Part shown: in pieces, positions 21,501 through 25,315 of the stretch
Numbering within the stretch: position 1 is the stretch's first letter
Layout of the letters: each line of letters begins with the position of its first letter
NCBI GenBank assembly: GCA_002435715.1
Contig: DISD01000005.1
Span: 26,014-90,013, forward strand
Origin: Rhodospirillaceae bacterium UBA6219
Lineage (GTDB): Bacteria > Pseudomonadota > Alphaproteobacteria > Rhodospirillales > Magnetospirillaceae
Length of the DNA stretch: 64,000 nucleotides
Reading direction: 5' to 3'
Notes under the pieces: generated by a model
Seen by the model: only the letters and a program-made list of their open reading frames with translations
Databases searched by the model: none
What the model was told of the DNA's origin: nothing
Position numbers and translations under genes: made by a program

Positions 21501-21512
21501 CTTGTCGGTCAT
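2796..21512 (-). CDS. PKS2: trans-AT polyketide synthase / NRPS with terminal thioesterase (6238 aa)
   Basis: This giant cytoplasmic assembly-line protein carries the second half of the chain extension. Domains (residues): ACP 51-118; KS-DH-KR-ACP 175-1510; KS-ACP 1553-2258; KS-DH-ACP 2283-3203; KS-KR-ACP 3238-4290; KS0-ACP 4308-4931; NRPS C-A-PCP 4950-5991; TE 5996-6238. No acyltransferase domain occurs, so malonyl units must come from the separate AT-ER protein. I chose ATG 21512 (MTDKSNADL): it is preceded by AAGAGGCG, while an upstream in-frame start at 21593 would lie inside the monooxygenase gene. The gap to that gene is 11 bases. The protein begins with an orphan ACP that completes the module begun at the end of PKS1, and it ends with TE, so it is the terminal synthase. 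A terminator follows the stop. Confidence 0.97.
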   Translation of the reverse strand: MTDKSNADLAAAMSSLLEQELLAGAGLEPAAAPPAAMAQDSAVLSDRLEADVRRLTAEALRLPEAQLDPEENLANFGIDSIAITEVMVKISRAFSIQVAPTTFFEARNLRHLAEILRQRHGAAIDARYAKDSPAPSAPRIATDTADDLAPWLARHRAHRRQPAVAEPQPTASEGEIPVAVIAMDGRFPQSPDLESLQAHLQAGDDCVTEVPADRWDWRKVWGDPRQGPFTRIKWGGFVPDVDLFDASLFTLSPHEAELMDPQHRLFMECVWALIDRAGMPHAALDGRKIGLFVGINLLDYVNLANQAGITDAQRMTGLGHAFCPNRLSFLLNIHGPSEVVDTACSSSAVALHRAVMSIRHEGCDMAIAGGSNLMLSPDQHVLFSQVGMLSPQGHCHTFSAQADGYTRADGVGAVLLKRLDLAERDGDPILGVIRASVAHHGGTTSSLTAPNPAAQARLIVEAHTRAGTDPRSIGMIECHGTGTKLGDPVEIEGLKTAFAQLYQHHGLAVPGTPHCGLGSIKSNIGHAETAAGIAGLIKVLLAMNSGTQYRSLHASPVNPLIDLQGTPFAILHQARPWPRPFIDGVEAPRRAGLSSFGAGGANVHVVVEEYRALPTPTGSGPRPLVLPVSARSRDGLRRLVTALCQRVNDAEFDALAWTLQSGRTHWPVRMAFVADSAAQLVERMKAFLADDSTATQVERRHVAATVTATDAIPVAQAWMAGDSVDWARLWDNTPRRLSLPPTPFERKRYWLPVDAEETLNTGMVLHAEGADCFRVDLKGDEFFLTDHRLNGKPVLPGVASLELARAAAHAAGLPVTGLKGVVWVRPMMVDAPLSVVISLDRASGVVEIASRTQGADKQLHVQMRLENSGPSIAPKVDITALRNAHSQAHTATQIYAAFDSMGLNYGPTHRAITALWTGPGPSVLAQLTLPPMVAGTRDCYPLHPSLLDGAFQAAFGMTLAEGESPAAALPFAVEALDILGPLETEMWVHIRPAAKAETAQRVRTLDLDLLAADGSPRLRISGFATRLPAVANQTAIQTWAPSWRPADTSPAIWSHRHVVLADASGDLAQRYTRLAQQVLVAAQGAAASTLVQVVVEDGPDAEAMAGIIGLLRSAAQERPTLGGQVLILPADLARTDDQPAQAAALAAGNKLRWENGQWWQEDWKPASLPAAPTPWRDGQVILVTGGLGGLGRLLADAIHAAAPHARLVLCGRRMADAASQDWLATIGAEYISADIADAGASQALIDTIRSRHGRLDGIVHAAGILDDGLITGKTAAGLAAVLAPKVAGAVNLDRAVGDGPLDFFVLFASIAAVMGSAGQTDYAAANGFLEGFAVGREVRRRAGLVHGRTLAVVWPLWAEGGMRLDAQAEAMMTRSTGLVPLPSAAGLDVLARALAFDGARLLVGAGDGDKLTRRLAATPPPVPMAAPVPASSHPDLSDKLRHALMAAAAGQLKVAVDDLDDDQELTEYGFDSISFTQFANALNDLFDLELTPTLFFEHPTLAGLTRHLADAHGGALAAKLGLDLTAAAPIPSPPPEPVTPLPMVPLMAAPSRPDDAVAIIAMAGQFPGANDVETFWANLEQGRDCVGDIPAERWDWRSIWGDPKTEPGKCNVRAGGFMDGIDQFDAGFFGLSAPEARTMDPQQRLLLTQAWRLFENAGIPPKRFSGSDTGVFVGIADTGYGRLASKAGNTVEGYAMTGLAPSLGPNRISFHFNLHGPSVAVETACSSALVAVHRAVEAIRGGTCEAAIAGGVNLLLLPDTFIGFSRAGMLAPDGHSKPFSAAADGYGRGEGIGLVLLKSLSAAQRDGAPILALIRASGENHGGRASSLTAPNPKAQADLLRSVYGRAGFDPRSVGYIEAHGTGTPLGDPIEIEALTNAFADLARQSETRFGPAPAMDCAIGSVKSNIGHLELAAGIAGLIKVVAQIQAGTIAASLNCTPLNPYLKLADTPFRVAEKRQDWPRMIDAQGRPLPRRAGISSFGFGGANAHVVVEEYLPPAVPPSSPVTGPALLVLSAHSPEALKAQAQALRDFLARDRHDLAAIAFSLQTTREAMEHRLAFTAASPAEALLRLDGFLAGHDDPAVHQGRVKSGRGAVSVLESDPDIAQAIIGLAAKGRADGLLEVWVKGFAVDWRRLYGAHPPQRIALPPYPLAATRHWIGTATAVKATPAQTVAPPPPPLTPTPSEVPASALQALTDIAARVLEVAPTVLDPDAELGEFGFDSITMTGFAAQVNAELQLGLTPADFFEFATLNRLAAHIAGSATLPAVVQTAPSPAPAVKAVADNDAPIAIVGFSCRFPQAPDGDAFWDNLLNGRDGITRIPADRWDWQALDGDPKTEHGKTNIHWGGFVDGVFEFDPLFFGISPREAKLMDPQQRLIMMHVWKAIEDCGHAPRSLAGRNVGLFVGTSSSGYRATIGDATGGEGYVATGAVPSVGPNRISYFLDWHGPSEPVETACSSSLVALHRAVQAMRAGDCDMAVVGGVNTIVTPEAHINFAKAGMLSPDGRCKTFAADANGYVRGEGVGMLVLRFLADAEADGDPILAVVRSSAVNHGGRANSLTAPNTAAQTALVQDALGRAGIDPASIGYIEAHGTGTKLGDPVEINALKAAFAGTHGARIGIGSVKTNIGHLELAAGAAGMIKVLLQMTHRTLAPSLHCDPINPYVQLEGSPFHVVRSPEDWPEIRDTQGQTLPRRAGVSSFGFGGVNAHVILEEYRRPTPRPAPQCGPLVVVLSAQNAERLADQARNLRDFVAAGRVADAELADLAFTLQVGRDAMRHRLALVVSTLDQLRQGLDRFLAGDNHHLFIGHLDSTHKAGPTQPANQPAEILAGLWVKGADIDWATAHPEKRRRLRLPTYAFARDLYRVAGDDPAPEKPRTFSRTLNADDVWLADHRVRGTRILPGAMGLELARAACSPDTSFTPLRLSRVVWQQPLRLDSGSTVVSLPVDGRSFRLVSGDGIVHMLGMAEPMTGEHSCLAIEEIRTRCPETMNASALYAAYAGLGLQYGPAFQPVEQLLLGRGEVLARLRLPPVADRPGLGLNPAMVDGAFQAALGLFQGGGDGDVALPFGVDTAEILAPTTADMWAHVRSVSDTGGTIKLDVDVADADGTLCLRIGGFTLRRLKADKPAPDLRAATIARLAELVAREAAVPVADVEADAALEVYGIDSIMITRLTDVLEDDFGPLPKTLFFDCRTLAALADWFVTHHGPTLSRLLGDAVPAVSPPPVTLASAQAARPLSSSDDAIAIIGLAGRFPRAPDLDQFWRNLEQGRDCVGEIPADRWDHARFFDPRPGQPGKTYGKWGGFLDDVACFDPLFFNISPREAEYLDPQERLFLQCAWHAMEDAGLTRTTIAPAAPGLDGADVGVFVGVMYEEYQLYGAERSVAGQPLALSSSAASIANRVSSFCGFHGPSVAVDTMCSSSLTAIHLACDSLRSGSCRVALAGGVNLSVHPNKYLGLGQGRFLSSSGRCESFGRGGDGYVPGEGVGAVLLKPLRQAEADGDRIWGVIRASALNHGGHTNGYTVPNPAAQAAVISRALDKAGVSARQISYVEAHGTGTALGDPIEIAALSRAFAHHTPDRGFCAIGSVKSNVGHCESAAGMAGLSKLLLQFRHRKLAPSLHAETLNPGIDFAATPFVVQRHLADWPSPDGLPRLAGLSSFGAGGANAHVIVQEYIAPPSVPLPQRRDVFPLSARTPECLDDMVRRLRTAVAALDESELPSLAHTLQTGREEFEERLALVATSKAELLAALDNPFRYRQRAGRNQGNAPLVDADTIAAAWVRGARVDWRAWRGDPVPPRLSLPGYPFARERYWVPGNGAPLAAKAPLPLLFAPHWQPDDGRPAAIPAQRLVVLVEPPPSAPRAMAGTVVLPPAAYDDHAARLLALLQDLFKSRPDAALVQVVVDVTSPLSLDGLGGLLRSATQERPSIRCQMIRLDMATADLAQRLDRDAATADADIRYQDGQRLVRRWHEITAPAAPSPWRDDGVYLITGGAGGVGRHVCDHIRAQAPHAVLWLCGRSRQADGLPPQIHYRAADVTDPRAMDSLVAEILATHGRLNGVIHAAGLTRDALLVRKSEADLRAVLAPKVAGTLALDRAAARCGLDMMVLFASVSGALGNVGQADYAAANAWLDGFACQRQGRTIAIDWPYWQDGGMRLGDDVLAAMDRNFGARPLDTDAAMAVLDAALGLEDENQILVLAGDAPRLRQMIAPAPIPTAPKPAVMADTTTANRVAACVSQVLKVPADRLSADIALDQFGMDSVSALEIVAALEAQWGPLPPTLLFENPTIGRLAAALSASPRQPAQQEVRPTGQEVSEDDIAIIAMAGRYPGANTPEDLWELLQAGGDAVTEVPAERWDPAYSPAKGKPGASHCKWGGFIDDVECFDADFFGYSPRAADLADPHERLFLQTTWHLLERAGHPRQRLRRDYDGRVGVFVGAMYQHYAALADDSETRSLLLLNSYSAMANRVSFFFDLQGPSVAVDCMCSSGLEAIHQACLSLKAGDCRLAIAGAVNLSLLAAKYQGLSRAGLVGSHEGSRSFAQGDGYLPAEGVGAVLLKPLNQALDDGDRVLAVIKAVGANHSGHSAGFGVPSAEAQSRLVQDTIGRAGIPPSSIGYVEAAANGAALGDAIEFRALGRTFAALGFAPSSLPLGAVKANLGHAEAASGLAQLSKVVLQLLHKTLAPTPRPEIPNTALDFTASPFRPQWDKAAWPAPMVNGVPQPRRAILSAFGAGGSNVTMVVEEAPTSPPRVEARRPRLFPVSARTTEQLAEMLAALARFVAADPDLSLAALSRTLRLGRESMAHAVSICATDRAELIAKLQAAPNDTAVETIPDQTDEDRGPMLVLPPYPFARQRHWLRPAMVTAPAEDRALLPLILEVLASELGKSAAELDPDAPFTSLGIDSMAVLRLGYAIEEATAIPLEHRHLDEAVTPAGLAAVLGGRPAMAATTAPQQSGGDWRSPLSEGQKGLWVIHSLYPDSGNYNVPLAFRLGGIDHRALERACRWLGEAYPVLGARVVDDGAEPTLVAGPLPNLLRVELPKGMDPLDFARRRAARPFALGVDAPIRFEILCGGALGGAHEILLVTVHHLVFDGASATILVRALWDAYGRFATGSQLPDRPQAADYADFVAWERDVLSSERGQEQLRYWQQHLAGELPVTALPTDRPPRPGTAIDGRSQEIQLPAPLVQAARDTARSLGVGTAALFLAVTALLAYRHTGQSEQVIGIPTLRRPQRRFAESVGFFVNMLALRLSIQGTDSAAQLLGQVQRQLSQGLDHGEFPFATIVRTLGGSLNGEPPYQISFAYQNFPMASGPALPPGTGSADFVPELRQPGDSPFGLELYEEGDTLRVIAGYDGARFDTATVTRLLDRFVRLTAALCAAPQQAAGRLDMLSPDDIKRLRHLHARPGKTPAAAGLVVDLIAAQAKATPHAIAVEAGTDSRTYRQLVRQANRLARHLRKQGIRRGDSVAVLLGRDCDAVVALLAVLTAGAVWVPLDGDAPPARLRVMMDDCAAKLVISKSGLRDRLDGTIPVLDLAADGETIAGRSAKRLKSGPKAGDDAYMIYTSGSTGTPKGVVVQHGALAGHVQAVTTVYELTAADRVLQFAPHVVDTALEQIVPTLCAGARLVLRTGPVWSPDSLHGFLVDQQISVADLPPAYLREVLLSWNDLPAPPALRLLIVGGEALSTDTVRLWQSSHLVKTRLLNAYGPTEATITCLVHDVDRKTQPGNAIPIGRPLPGTLIQILDRDGNPVPQGVIGELHVGGPRLARGYHRRPQLDAERFILGKDGKRSVRLYRTGDLASLSGDGKGTVSFHGRIDHQVKIRGFRVELGEVETALAEYGLREVAVVPRPDSTGTLTLVAYVVPAAAGGIDEAALRAHMAARLPAPMLPSAYVTMPHLPITAAGKLDRAALPAPRGTADRRIPPRDAVEEQLRQIWAKVLDRDADEIGAEDDFQLCGGHSLLWVRLLAEIGRVFRCQVATSDFMDAVTIARQARILRQLDGNDGSDDTESLVLLRRGSGERPLFLVHAALGGVDIYDALARLMPPSLTILGLEAPGRDGQTAPIGDLRQLAAHHMATLRRRQPHGPYALAGWSLGGVVAFEMARQLRRDGESVDVLALIDSYTPESLCRIENGDDRQTLDRAFTRDVLQSLPDTSPDRLAVLRRLYGAHAQGLAEYRPGPCDAPITLLRAAHPQLDDETAGWKDWAQGGLDIHTVPGSHHTLLAPPNVAACAAILGRLLSADEVA
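3540..6665 (-). other. PKS2 NRPS module: C-A-PCP, predicted basic amino acid
   Basis: C domain has LSEGQKGLW and HHLVFDG, the active HHxxxDG form. A domain has YTSGSTGTPKG, NAYGPTEATI, RTGDLAS and AGKLDR. Hand alignment to GrsA gives specificity residues D235 T236 E239 D278 I299 G301 A322 I330 T331 K517. The two extra acids (E239, D278) fit a positively charged side chain such as arginine. PCP has CGGHSLL. No epimerase is present. Confidence 0.82.
6720..8590 (-). other. PKS2 module 11: non-elongating KS0-ACP
   Basis: The KS keeps its Cys (DCMCSSG) and the second His (ANLGHAE), but the usual EAHGTGT motif reads EAAANGA (about 7645-7685). Loss of this His is the mark of KS0 domains that pass the chain on without decarboxylative condensation. 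ACP has LGIDSMAV. It hands the chain to the NRPS module. Confidence 0.88.
8645..11800 (-). other. PKS2 module 10: KS-KR-ACP
   Basis: KS has DTMCSSS, EAHGTGT and SNVGHCE. KR has ITGGAGGVGR, HAAGLTRD (Asp kept, B type) and FASVS / ADYAAAN. ACP has FGMDSVS. Expected output: beta-hydroxy thioester. Confidence 0.87.
11905..14665 (-). other. PKS2 module 9: KS-DH-ACP, no KR
   Basis: KS has ETACSSS, EAHGTGT and TNIGHLE. DH has HRVRGTRILP; the second motif reads NPAMVDGAFQ, keeping Asp but with Asn in place of the usual His. ACP has YGIDSIM. Neither this module nor the one before has a KR, so the substrate of this DH is unclear. Confidence 0.85.
14740..16855 (-). other. PKS2 module 8: KS-ACP without reductive domains
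   Basis: KS has ETACSSA, EAHGTGT and SNIGHLE. A normal post-KS linker leads directly to an ACP (FGFDSITM). Expected output is a beta-keto thioester unless an enzyme acts in trans. Confidence 0.85.
16985..20990 (-). other. PKS2 module 7: KS-DH-KR-ACP
   Basis: KS has DTACSSS, ECHGTGT and SNIGHAE, so it should elongate. DH has HRLNGKPVLP and HPSLLDGAFQ, both catalytic motifs intact. KR has VTGGLGGLGR, LDD (B type) and a Ser-Tyr-Asn active site (FASIA, TDYAAAN). ACP has YGFDSIS. Expected output: an alpha,beta-unsaturated thioester. Confidence 0.88.
21160..21360 (-). other. PKS2 N-terminal ACP (second half of split module 6)
   Basis: Carrier-protein motif FGIDSIAITE with the phosphopantetheine Ser near residue 79. 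No KS precedes it in this protein, and PKS1 ends KS plus a DH-like domain without an ACP, so the two halves probably join across the protein-protein boundary. Confidence 0.88.
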
Positions 21513-21523
21513 GACGGCGCCTC

Positions 21524-22825
21524 TTAGACCTCGGCCAACATGTCGCGGTAATGGCGCATATGGGCCAGCAGCTTCCACAGATCGGCTTCCCACAGGTGCC
21601 GATAGGATTTGACGAAATATTCCTGGCCCAAATCCGGCTGGTCCGCCTGTTTGGCGGCCAGGAACTTGGCCAGACCCTTGGTGTGGTCGCGCAACGCCCG
21701 GGCGTAGTTCAGCACGTACAGGCCTTGCGTCTTCAGCCCGTCGCCCAGACCGGCGGCCGAGTTGATGAAGCCCATGAACAACAGGTTGTCATGGTTGCGC
21801 GGGGTGGAATGCAAGAACAGGTCGGGGATGCCGTTCTTCCATTCCAGCATGTCGCGATCGAGATAGGGGAAGTCGCGGCGGTAACCGGTGGCGTACAAGA
21901 TCAGGTCGATCTCGGCATTGCTGCCATCCTTGAAGGTGACGGTTTTGCCGTTGAAGCTTTCCAGATCGGGTTTCGGCGTGATGTCGCCATGGCCCACATG
22001 GTACAAAAGCAGCGAGTTCATCACCGGATGCGCCCCGTCCAGCGGATAATCGGGCTGCGGCAGGCCGTAATCGGTGCCGTCATAGCCCGCCAGTTTGAAC
22101 ACCTGCTGGATATAGGCCATGGTTTCCTGGCGGGTCTTGAACTTGGCGCCCAGTTCCATCATCCATTGCGGTGTCGGCTTGCCGGCAATGAACTTGGGCT
22201 GGAAGTAATAGCCGCGCCGCGTCGAGTGATAGACTTCGCTGGCGGCATGGACCGCGTCGACGGCGAAGTCGCAGCCGGAATTGCCGCCGCCCACCACCAG
22301 AACCCGCTTGCCGGCCAATTGCGACAGATGCTTGTAGTCGCGGGCGTGCAGCACCTCGCCGCTGAAACTGCCGGGCGGGGCGGGGTCGGGGAACAACGGT
22401 TCGCGGTGCAGGCCGGTACACACCACCACCAGGGAATAAAGCGCGTCATGGCCGGCGCCGGTCTGCAGCCGCCACAGATCGCCTTCGCGGGTGAGCCGGG
22501 TGACCGGGGCGTTGAAATGGGCATGTTTGCGCAGGCCGAAATGTTCGGCGTAATCCAGGATATAGCGCCACATCAGCTTGTGGTTGGGATAGACCGGATA
22601 ATCGTCCGGCATGGGGAAGTCGGGCACCTGGGTGTTGAACTTGGGCGAAATCAGGTGCAGCGAATCGTAGGTGCGCCCCGACGCCCCTTGGGAATTCCAT
22701 ACGCCGCCGAATTCGGCCTCGGCTTCGTACAGGTCGAAATCGATGCCGCCGTCGATCAATTCGCGACCGACACCGATGCCGGTGGGGCCGCCGCCGATGA
22801 TCGCCACCTTGAAGTTCGTGCTCAT
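21524..22825 (-). CDS. Class B flavin monooxygenase (candidate Baeyer-Villiger type)
   Basis: 433 residues. FAD-binding Rossmann motif IIGGGPTGIG at the N-terminus, NADPH-binding motif VVGGGNSGCD in the middle, and between them the FMO fingerprint FSGEVLHARDYK, which matches FxGxxxHxxxY/F. An ATG motif YATGYRRDF is also present. Such enzymes use NADPH and O2 to hydroxylate or to insert oxygen next to ketones; several trans-AT clusters use them on ACP-bound beta-keto chains. The gene sits exactly between PKS1, which ends without an ACP, and PKS2, which begins with one, so the split module 6 is the likely site of action. It overlaps the PKS1 stop by 4 bases and precedes PKS2 by 11 bases, so the three should be made together. 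Substrate and oxygen position are inference. Confidence 0.9.
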   Translation of the reverse strand: MSTNFKVAIIGGGPTGIGVGRELIDGGIDFDLYEAEAEFGGVWNSQGASGRTYDSLHLISPKFNTQVPDFPMPDDYPVYPNHKLMWRYILDYAEHFGLRKHAHFNAPVTRLTREGDLWRLQTGAGHDALYSLVVVCTGLHREPLFPDPAPPGSFSGEVLHARDYKHLSQLAGKRVLVVGGGNSGCDFAVDAVHAASEVYHSTRRGYYFQPKFIAGKPTPQWMMELGAKFKTRQETMAYIQQVFKLAGYDGTDYGLPQPDYPLDGAHPVMNSLLLYHVGHGDITPKPDLESFNGKTVTFKDGSNAEIDLILYATGYRRDFPYLDRDMLEWKNGIPDLFLHSTPRNHDNLLFMGFINSAAGLGDGLKTQGLYVLNYARALRDHTKGLAKFLAAKQADQPDLGQEYFVKSYRHLWEADLWKLLAHMRHYRDMLAEV

Positions 22826-25315
22826 GATTGGGAAACCTCGTCTAGGTGAATTTCGGGCAAGGCGCTGATGGGCGCCGTGCGGATGCCGTCCACGATCAGG
22901 CGCGGCTGGCCTTGGGCGTCGAACACCGTCAGGTCAGGGTGACGGGCGCCGGGGGCGGTGTCGATGCGCAGGAACAGCTTTCCCGCCACCGGCCCGTTGG
23001 CGGCCAGCATGTCGGCGGCCAGCGGCACGTTCTCGGCGCCCAGATGGAAGTCCAGCAGCTGCCACAGGCTTTTCAAAAGCAGCGGGTCGAACAGCATGGC
23101 GGATGGGGCGTGGTGCAGTTCGGCGGTTAGGCGGCTGCCCTGGCGCCAGACCCCGACCATGCCTTCGGCGCGCGGGTGGGTCTGGTTGAAAGCTTCGCTG
23201 ACGTCGTCGCCGCTGCGCAATTGGGCGGGCGCCAGCGCGGCGGGGAAGTCGGGCATCTCGGCCAACTCGCCCAGATGCAGGGGGGACAAGGGGCGGTTTT
23301 CGGCGCTGATCCGGTACAGCCACCCCTGTTCGTCGGCCTCGACCACGCTTTCCAGACGGCGGCTGCCAAGCGGCGACAACGCCCCCCACATCAGATGGGC
23401 CAAGGCCCGAACCGGGCGTCCCCCGATCCGTTCGGCGGTGGCGCGGGCCAGTTCCGGCAGGTGCAGGGCCAGCGCCAGCTCGTCATCGGCCAACAGCGTG
23501 ACGCTGGCGCTGCCGGAACTGCCGTCCAACAGCGGATGCGCGGCGATGATCTGGTTTTCGGGGCTGTCTTCCACCCAATGGCGGTCACGGGCGAAAATGG
23601 TACCGGGTAGATGCAGGCGCCGCCCCACGGGGCCCATCCGCCAGTCGACGGTGCCGCCTTGCGCCCACAGTGCTGCCACCTTGTCCAACTTGGCGACATC
23701 CGCCGAGACCAGCCACTTGCCGATCAGGGCGCGGCCGTCATCGTCGTCGAAGGGGTTGGCCGTGCTCGGGCCGGCTTTCGCCTGATGGGCGCCCGGGGGA
23801 ACGCGACCCACCGCCGCTTCGCCCAGGATGCGCAGCAGGGCGTCACGCTCGGCGAAGACTGCCGCCAGTCGGCAGGTCTGGGCCTTGCGTCCAATCTGCA
23901 GGGTATGGGCGACATCGCCCAAATCCAGCTCGGGGTGATCGGTGACGAAACGGTGCAGCGCCGCCGCCATCTCGACCAGACGCTCGGGGGTGCGGGCCGA
24001 CAAGGTCAAAACCCACGGGCCGGGGTGGCGGCCAGATGATGCCGGGGGCGGGCTTTCCACCACGATGTGGGCGTTGGTGCCGGAAAAACCGAAAGACGAC
24101 ACCCCGGCACGGCGGGGTTCCCCACCGCTCCACGCTCGCAGCGTGGTGTTGACGGCAAAGGGGGTGCCGTCCAGGCGGATGTGTTCGTTCAGGGACTGGA
24201 ACTGGATGGTGGGCGGCACTTCGTCCCGTTCCACCGCCAGCATGGCCTTCATCACCCCGGCCACCCCGGCGGCGGCCAGCATGTGGCCCATATTGCTTTT
24301 GACCGAGCCCAGGGCGCAGCTTGCGGGTTTGGCCCCCGATCCGGCGAAGGCGTCGGTCAAGCCTTCGACTTCGATGGGGTCGCCCAAGGGGGTGCCGGTG
24401 CCGTGGCATTCGATCATGCCGATACTGGCCGGGGCGATGCCAAAGCGTTGATGCACGTCGCGGATCAGCCGGGTCTGCGCCTGGGGGTTAGGGGCGGTGA
24501 TGCCGTTGGTGCGGCCGTCCTGGTTCATCCCCCAACCGCGGATCACGGCATGGATGGGGTCGGCGTCGCGCAAGGCGTCATCCAACCGTTTCAACAGCAG
24601 CACGCCGGCCCCCTCGCCAGGGACGAAGCCATTGGCGCGGCCGTCGAACGAGAAGCAGCGGCCATCCTTGGACAACATGTTCACCTTCGAGGTGTCGATG
24701 AACATCTTGGGGCCGATCATGACGCAGACACCGCCGGCCAACACCATGTCGCTGTCGCCCACCAGCAGCGAATTGCAGGCCTCGGCGATGGCGACCAAGG
24801 AACTGGAACAGGCCGTGTCCAACGAGATGCAAGGGCCGCGCAAATCCAGCAGATGGGCGATGCGCGCCGCCAGGATCGATCCCGACGAGCCCAAAAGCGA
24901 ATAGGAATTGCGTTCCGTGATGCGTTCGCCATAACCGCTGGGACCGGCACCGACGAATACCCCGCACCGGCTGCCGGCCAAGGCCGATGGGTCCAGGCCG
25001 GCGTCCTCGAAGGCCTGCCAGGCATGTTCCAGGAACAGGCGCTGTTGCGGGTCCATCAACTCGGCTTCGCGCGGGGTCAGGTTGAAAAAGCCTGGTTCGA
25101 AACATTCGATGTCGTCGATCACCCCCATCCACTTGCACGACGCGGTGCCGGGATGGGTGGGATCGGGGTGGTAGAAACGGGTCACGTCCCAGCGCGATTG
25201 CGGCACTTCGTCGATGCAGTCGCGCCCCGACCGGATGTTGTCCCAAAAGGCGTGCAGATCGCGCGAACGCGGGAAGCGGCCCGAGGCACCGATGATGGCC
25301 ACCGCGTCGCTGGTG
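22822..25315 (-). other. PKS1 module 6 (first half): KS plus DH-like domain, no ACP
   Basis: KS has DTACSSS, ECHGTGT and SNMGHML, so it looks active. The last ~230 residues start HPLLDGSSGS and end TVFDAQGQPRLIVDG like a DH fold, but HxxxGxxxxP is absent and the second motif is not recognisable. The protein stops there; the missing ACP is at the start of PKS2. Confidence 0.72.

Noticed and set aside
21513..21593. Upstream in-frame start for PKS2
   Set aside because: It lies within the monooxygenase gene, and the downstream ATG has a good ribosome site.
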